Positions 40,301 through 46,300 of a stretch of 64,000 bases of DNA are shown piece by piece. The notes beneath the pieces were generated by a model. The model saw nothing but the letters and a program-made list of their open reading frames with translations, had not been told where the DNA came from and did not search any database. Position 1 is the first letter of the stretch, and the number at the start of each line of letters is the position of its first letter. A program made the position numbers and the translations under genes. Origin of the DNA: Blastomonas sp. SL216 (GTDB lineage Bacteria > Pseudomonadota > Alphaproteobacteria > Sphingomonadales > Sphingomonadaceae); assembly GCA_026625625.1 (NCBI GenBank), contig CP113055.1, positions 498,501-562,500 on the forward strand. The letters run 5' to 3'.

Positions 40301-43300
40301 GGTCCAATTGACCAGCAGCGGCGCGATTGCCGGCGCAGTGCAGAACAATGCCAGCTTCACCAATTCCGGCGCAGTGCAGGGGCTGGTCACCAATGCGGGA
40401 GCGCTGCGCTCTACGGGTACGCTGGCTGCCGGACTGACCAACAACGTTGGCGCGGTGGCTGATCTTTCGGGCGTATGGAACGGCACGGTCTCCAACGCAG
40501 GCACCGTGCGCCTCATCGGGTCCATCAGCGGCAATGCCACGTTCAACCAGCTTGGCACCGGTGTGTTCGACCTGGCGGGATCCACTGCATCAATCGGCGC
40601 GCTTTCGGGTGCAGGTTCGGTGCAGCTGGGCACGGGCTCGCTCGCAATGGGCAGCAACAATGCCAGCACCAGCTTTACAGGTGTCATCACCGGCAGTGGC
40701 GGTATCGAAAAGCTCGGCACGGGCACGTTCACGCTGACGGGTGCCAACACATTTGCCGGTCGCACGCTGGTCAGCGCCGGTTCGCTGACCCTGGCATCGG
40801 GAGGCTCGCTGGCCGGGCCGGTGACCAACAGCGCCGTCTTCACCAATGCAGGAACCGTTGCCGGCGCAGTGACCAACAGCGGTACGCTGGTATCGACCGG
40901 CGCGATCAACGGCGGCCTGATCAACAATGCCGGGGCAAGCGCGAACATTTCGGGCGTGCTCGCCGGAAACGCCATCAACCGGGGCACGATCACCCTGACC
41001 GGAGCGACGACAGGCATTGCCGAGCTTTCGATGGCGACGGGAGCCACGTTCAACCTGGGCGGTTTCGCGACAACCATCGGCAATCTGACCGGTGGCGGCG
41101 GCACCATCGCCCTGGGCAGCGCCACGCTGACATTGGGCAGCGGCAACCAGTCGCAGACCTATGACGGCACGATCACCGGAACCGGCGGCCTGACCAAGGT
41201 CAGCGCCAGCACCTTCTCGCTTTCGGGCGCGCAGGGCTATACCGGCCTGACAAGCGTCAATGGCGGCACGTTCATTCTGGGCAGCAATGGCTTGCTGGCA
41301 GGGGCGCTGGCCAATAACGCCACGGTCAGCACCAATGGCCGCATCGCCGGTCTGGTGACGAACAACGCCACGCTCACCTCCACCGGCGCGCTCGATGGCG
41401 GGCTGGTGAACGCGGCGGGCGCTTCTGCGAGTATTCGCGGCACGCTGGCCGGGGCGGTCAGCAATGCAGGCTCGATAACGCTCACGGGTTCGACCACCGG
41501 CATCGGTGCTGTCACCCAGGCGAGCACGGGCAGCTTCGATACGGCTGGGATCAGCACCAGCTTCGGCAGCCTGGCCGGCAGCGGCACGGTGCGCCTGGCC
41601 AATGGCGCGGTCCTGACGACGGGCGGCAACAATGGCAGCACCAGCTTCGGCGGCCTGATCACCGGAAATGGCGGGCTGACCAAGGCGGGTACGGGCACGT
41701 TCACGCTGACTGCGGTGCAGGACTTTACCGGCCTCACCACCGTGGGTGCGGGCACACTGGCGATCGGCACCGGCGCTTCGCTCGCGGGCGGCGTGACCAA
41801 CAACGCCACATTGACCAACGCTGGAACGATCGCTGGCGCGGTGACCAACACCGGTGCGCTGGTTTCGACCGGCACGCTTTCGAGCGCGCTGACCAATGCG
41901 GCTGGCGCAACGGCGCAGATCGCAGGCCTGCTGGACAATGCCGTCAGCAATGCCGGAACGATCACGCTGACCGGCACAACCACCGGCATCGGCGCAGTGA
42001 CTCAGGACGCCACCGGGGTCTTTGCCCTGGGCGGCTTCAATACCAGCATCGGTAGCCTGTCGGGCAGCGGATCGGTGCAGCTGGGCGCGGGCGTGCTCAC
42101 CACCGGCGGGGACAACAGCACGACCAGCTTTGGCGGCGTGCTGTCGGGTACGGGCGGCCTTATCAAGACCGGCAACGGCAGCTTCGCGCTGTCTGGCGCC
42201 AACAGCTATGCCGGCCTCACCACGGTGAACCAGGGCGTGCTCTCGGTGCGCAACAACGCGGCGCTGGGCACAGCAGCGGCTGGAACCGTCGTGGCTGCAG
42301 GGGCGGCGCTGGAACTGCAGGGCGGAGTCACGGTCAATGGCGAGGCGCTGACGATCAGCGGCACCGGTGTCGGTGGCGCGGGCGCATTGCGTAACGTCGC
42401 CGACAACAACATCTGGGCAGGCACGGTCAGCTTGGGATCGGACAGCCTGATCACGGCCGATGCAGGCCGTCTGGACATCGAGTTGCTGGCCGGAACGTCG
42501 CAGGCGTTGACGACCGGCGGCGCGGGCCTGATCGGCCTCGCCAATGCGACCAGCGCAGGCACGCTGATCGTCACCGGTGGGAGCACCGCATTGTTCGGCA
42601 CCGGCAATTTTGCTGCGGGCGTGACCGTCAATGCAGGCAACCTGTTCCTGCAGGGCGGCACCAGCATCGACGATGCAGCGGCCGTGACCCTGGGCACCGG
42701 CAATCTGATCGTCGCGGTGTCCGAGACCATCGGTTCGCTGGCAGGCGCAGGCGGCACGGTGCAGATCGACGCCGGACAGACGCTCAGCCTCGGCGGCAAC
42801 AATGGATCGACCAGCTTTGGCGGCGTGATCTTCAACACCGGCAATCTCGCCAAGCAGGGTACCGGCACCTTCACCGTGACGGGCCTGCTTGCACATAGCG
42901 GCACCACGGCGATCACCGGCGGCACGCTGCTTTCCGGCGCGGCCAATATCTGGTCGGGCAATGGTCTGGTGACGATTGCCACCGGCGGCACGCTCGATCT
43001 GGGCGGTTTTGAACAGGGCATCGGATCGATTAGTCTGGCGGGCGGCACGCTGGCCAACGGCGCGCTGACGGGCAGCATCAGCTCGAGCGGCGGCACCATC
43101 CGCGACATCAGCGGCACCGCCAACGCCTTGCGCGCCATCGGCGGCACCACCACGCTGACCGGCGCGGGCAGCTTTGCCCAAGGCGTGACGCTGGCAGGCG
43201 GCGATGTCGTGCTGCAGGGGGCAGGGGCCTCGATCGCGGACAGCGCCCTGGTCACCGTCGACACCGGTACGCTTGCCGTGAATGTCGGCGAGACGATCGG

Positions 43301-46300
43301 CGCGCTGGCAGGCAGCGGCGGCCGCGTGCAGATCGCCGCGGGTCAGACGCTCACCACTGGCGGCAGTAACCCGAGCACCGCCTATGCGGGCGTGCTGGCG
43401 GGCAATGGCGCTGTGATCAAGACCGGCGCGGGCACGTTCACGCTATCGGGCGCGAACACGCTCACTGGCCCGATCACCGTGAATGCAGGCGTGCTTGCAC
43501 TTGCCAGTGGCGCAAGCCTGGCTGGCGCGGTGCAGAACAATGCCGGGTTCAGCAATGCAGGCACGGTCGCGGGCCTGGTGACCAATAGCGGCACGCTGAT
43601 CTCGACCGGCGTGCTGGGTGGCGGCCTCGTCAACAGCGGTTCGGCGGGCCTTTCCGGCCAGCTCAATGGCGCGGTCAGCAACAGCGGCCTCGTGCAGCTT
43701 CAGGGTGCCCTGACCGGCATCACCGGCTTCAACCAGACCGCCAATGGCATGTTCGATCTGGCCGGGTTCAACACCAGCATCGGCAGCCTTTCGGGTGCTG
43801 GCAGCGTGCTGCTGGGCAGCGCCACCCTGACGCTGGGCAGCAGCAACGCTTCCACGAGCTTCGGCGGCACGATCGGCGGCACCGGCGGGCTGATCAAGAC
43901 AGGGTCGGGCACCTTCACGCTGACCAGCGGCCAGGGCTATACCGGCCTGACCACGGTCAATGCAGGTCTGCTGTCGCTCACGGCGAATGCGGGCCTCAGC
44001 GGATCGGTGCTGAACAATGCCGGTTTCGCAAGCTCCGGCCTCATCCTGGGATCGCTGACCAACAACGGCACCGCGACGCTGGCAGGCCAGATCAACGGCG
44101 CGGTCATCAACGGCGGCAGCATCACCGCCAGCGGTCAGCTGATCGTGCAGGGCCGCCTGACGCAGAATGCGGGCGGCAGCACGAACCTTGCGGGCTTCAA
44201 CGCGTCGCTAGGCAGCCTGGCGGGCGTGGGTCCGATCCAGCTTGGCAGCGGAACGCTCGTGGTGGGCTCGGACAACAGCTCCTCGCTGTTCTCGGGCGTC
44301 ATATCGGGCAGCGGCGGGCTGCAGAAGCTGGGCACCGGCACGTTCACGCTGACCGGCATCAACAGCTATACCGGCGTCACGCTCGTCAACGCCGGTACGC
44401 TGGTGATCGGCGAGGGCGGGAGTGTCGGCGGTACCACGGGCAGCGTGACGGCAACGGTTGCGGCACCTTCGTCCGTGAGTGCACCGGTTGCCGTTGCAGC
44501 TTCGGCGCCGCTCGTGGCTGAACAGGCGAGAATGCCCGAAGCGGTCACCTTGCTGGCAGCGACCAGCGCCACGGCCGATACCGGCCCGGCTTTCGCAGCG
44601 GCCACCAGCACCGCCGCGACCGCCTCGCCGTCGCTTGCTGCGCGTGCGGGCATGATCGTGGACAACGGAGCGATTGCAGGCGGGCTGACGCCAGCCAGCC
44701 TCACCTCCAGCGCAGAGCGTCTGCCGCTGGCAGGCGGCGTCTCCTCCGGACCCGAGCGGGTTGATCTGTTCGGCGATCCGGTATCGGGTGCGGTCTTGGC
44801 CGATCTGCCGGTCGTGACGCTCGGCGAGGCCGCCCAGTCGGTCGCTCCGGCGGCGGCTTCGGCGGCCTCGTCTGAAGGGCGTCTGGCCATGCTGTCCGAT
44901 CTCAGCAACGGCCTGGGCACAGCGCGGCTCGATAACGGCCTTGGCGCAGATGCGCTGCAGGGCGACGCGGAAATGGCGAGCCCGGTTACAGCGGCGCTGC
45001 TCGATCCGGCGGCTCCCGCTGCATCTGCAGGCGAAGCCGCGATGGCGGGCACGCTCAGCACGGCGGTCATCGCAGGCAGCGTGCTCAACAATGCAGGCCT
45101 GATAAACCACGGCTCGATCCTGGGCCAGCTGGTCAATTCGGCAGGCGCTACGGCGGTCAACAATGGCGTGATCCGCGGGCTCGTAACCAACAATGGCACC
45201 TTCACCTCGGTGGGGACGCTTTCGGGAGGCCTGGCCAACAGCGGCACGGCGCGGATCAGCGGTGTGCTGACCGGCGATGTGTTCAACAGCGGCAGCATCA
45301 CGCTGACCGGCCTCACCACCGGCATCGCGCTGTTCCAGCAGGCGGCCACCGGCAGCCTCAATCTGGGCGGCTTCGATACGACGCTGGGCGTGCTGTCGGG
45401 CGCGGGCACGGTCACGCTGGGCAGCGCACGGCTCACAACCGGCACCAACGGCGTGAACTCGTTGTTCAGCGGCGTGATCTCGGGCAGCGGTGCGCTGACC
45501 AAGACGGGCACCGGCGGACTGATCCTCGATGGCGAGAACAGCTATACCGGCGGCACCACCATCGCAGGCGGCACGCTGCAGCTGGGCAATGGCGGCACCA
45601 CCGGTTCGATCATCGGCCCGGTGCTGAACAACGGCGCGCTGATCATCAACCGCAGCAATGGCTATACCTTTGCGAGCACCATCAGCGGCACCGGCATGTT
45701 CGTGCAGGCGGGCACCGGCACCACGACGCTGACCGGCGCGAACAGCTATAGCGGCGGCACGCTGATCTCCGCCGGTCGCCTGATCGGTTCCACGGTCTCG
45801 CTCCAGGGCCTGATCCAGAACGATGCGGCACTCGAATTTGCCCAAGGCACCAACGGCGTATTCGCGGGCCGCATCGGTGGCACCGGGCTGTTCGACAAGA
45901 CCGGCGCAGGGCTGCTGGAACTGACTGGCGACAACAGCGCGCTGCGCGGGGCAACGACGGTGCGCGCAGGTGAATTGCGCGTGACCGGATCGCTGGCGGG
46001 ATCGGCCACCAATGTGCTCTCCGGCGCGACGCTCTCGGGCAACGGCACGGTCGGCGGTTTGGTCGCTCGTAGCGGCGCGACAGTCTCGCCGGGGGCAAAT
46101 GGCCTCGGCATGCTGGGCGTCAATGGCGCGATCCAGCTGCAATCGGGCAGCACGCTCCGGCTGCAGGTGCAGGCCCCCAATGGCTCGGACATGCTGATCG
46201 GCAACGGCACGATGCAGCTGGGCGGCACGGCGGCGATCACCAATCTGGGCGGTACCTATGCCTTCAACAGCAACTATCTGCTGCTTCAGGCCAGCGGCGG

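Larger units (their letters stand above)
36505..45580 (+). repeat. Repeat array B: about 13 higher-order units of about 160 residues
   Basis: Units begin near 36505, 36997, 37474, 37963, 39349, 39829, 40309, 40795, 41281, 41767, 43503, 43980 and 45064. Each has SLAGAVxNNATFTNAGTVAG, then VTNxGTLxSTGxLxGGLxN, ITLTGxTTGIGAVxQ, LAGFNTSIGSLAGSGSVQLG, and finally a PATR motif. Period is about 480 bp. The array is interrupted near 38455-39349, 42247-43500 and 44442-45060. Confidence 0.8.

Noticed and set aside
40590-43181. An 863-codon open frame on the minus strand
   Set aside because: It is antisense to array B repeats of the autotransporter, with Ala/Arg/Gly-rich low-complexity translation and no family features.
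25890-45580. Regular DNA repeats considered as a CRISPR array
   Set aside because: The repeats are degenerate, in frame, and encode beta-strand motifs. There are no identical 25-40 bp repeats with unique spacers and no cas genes.
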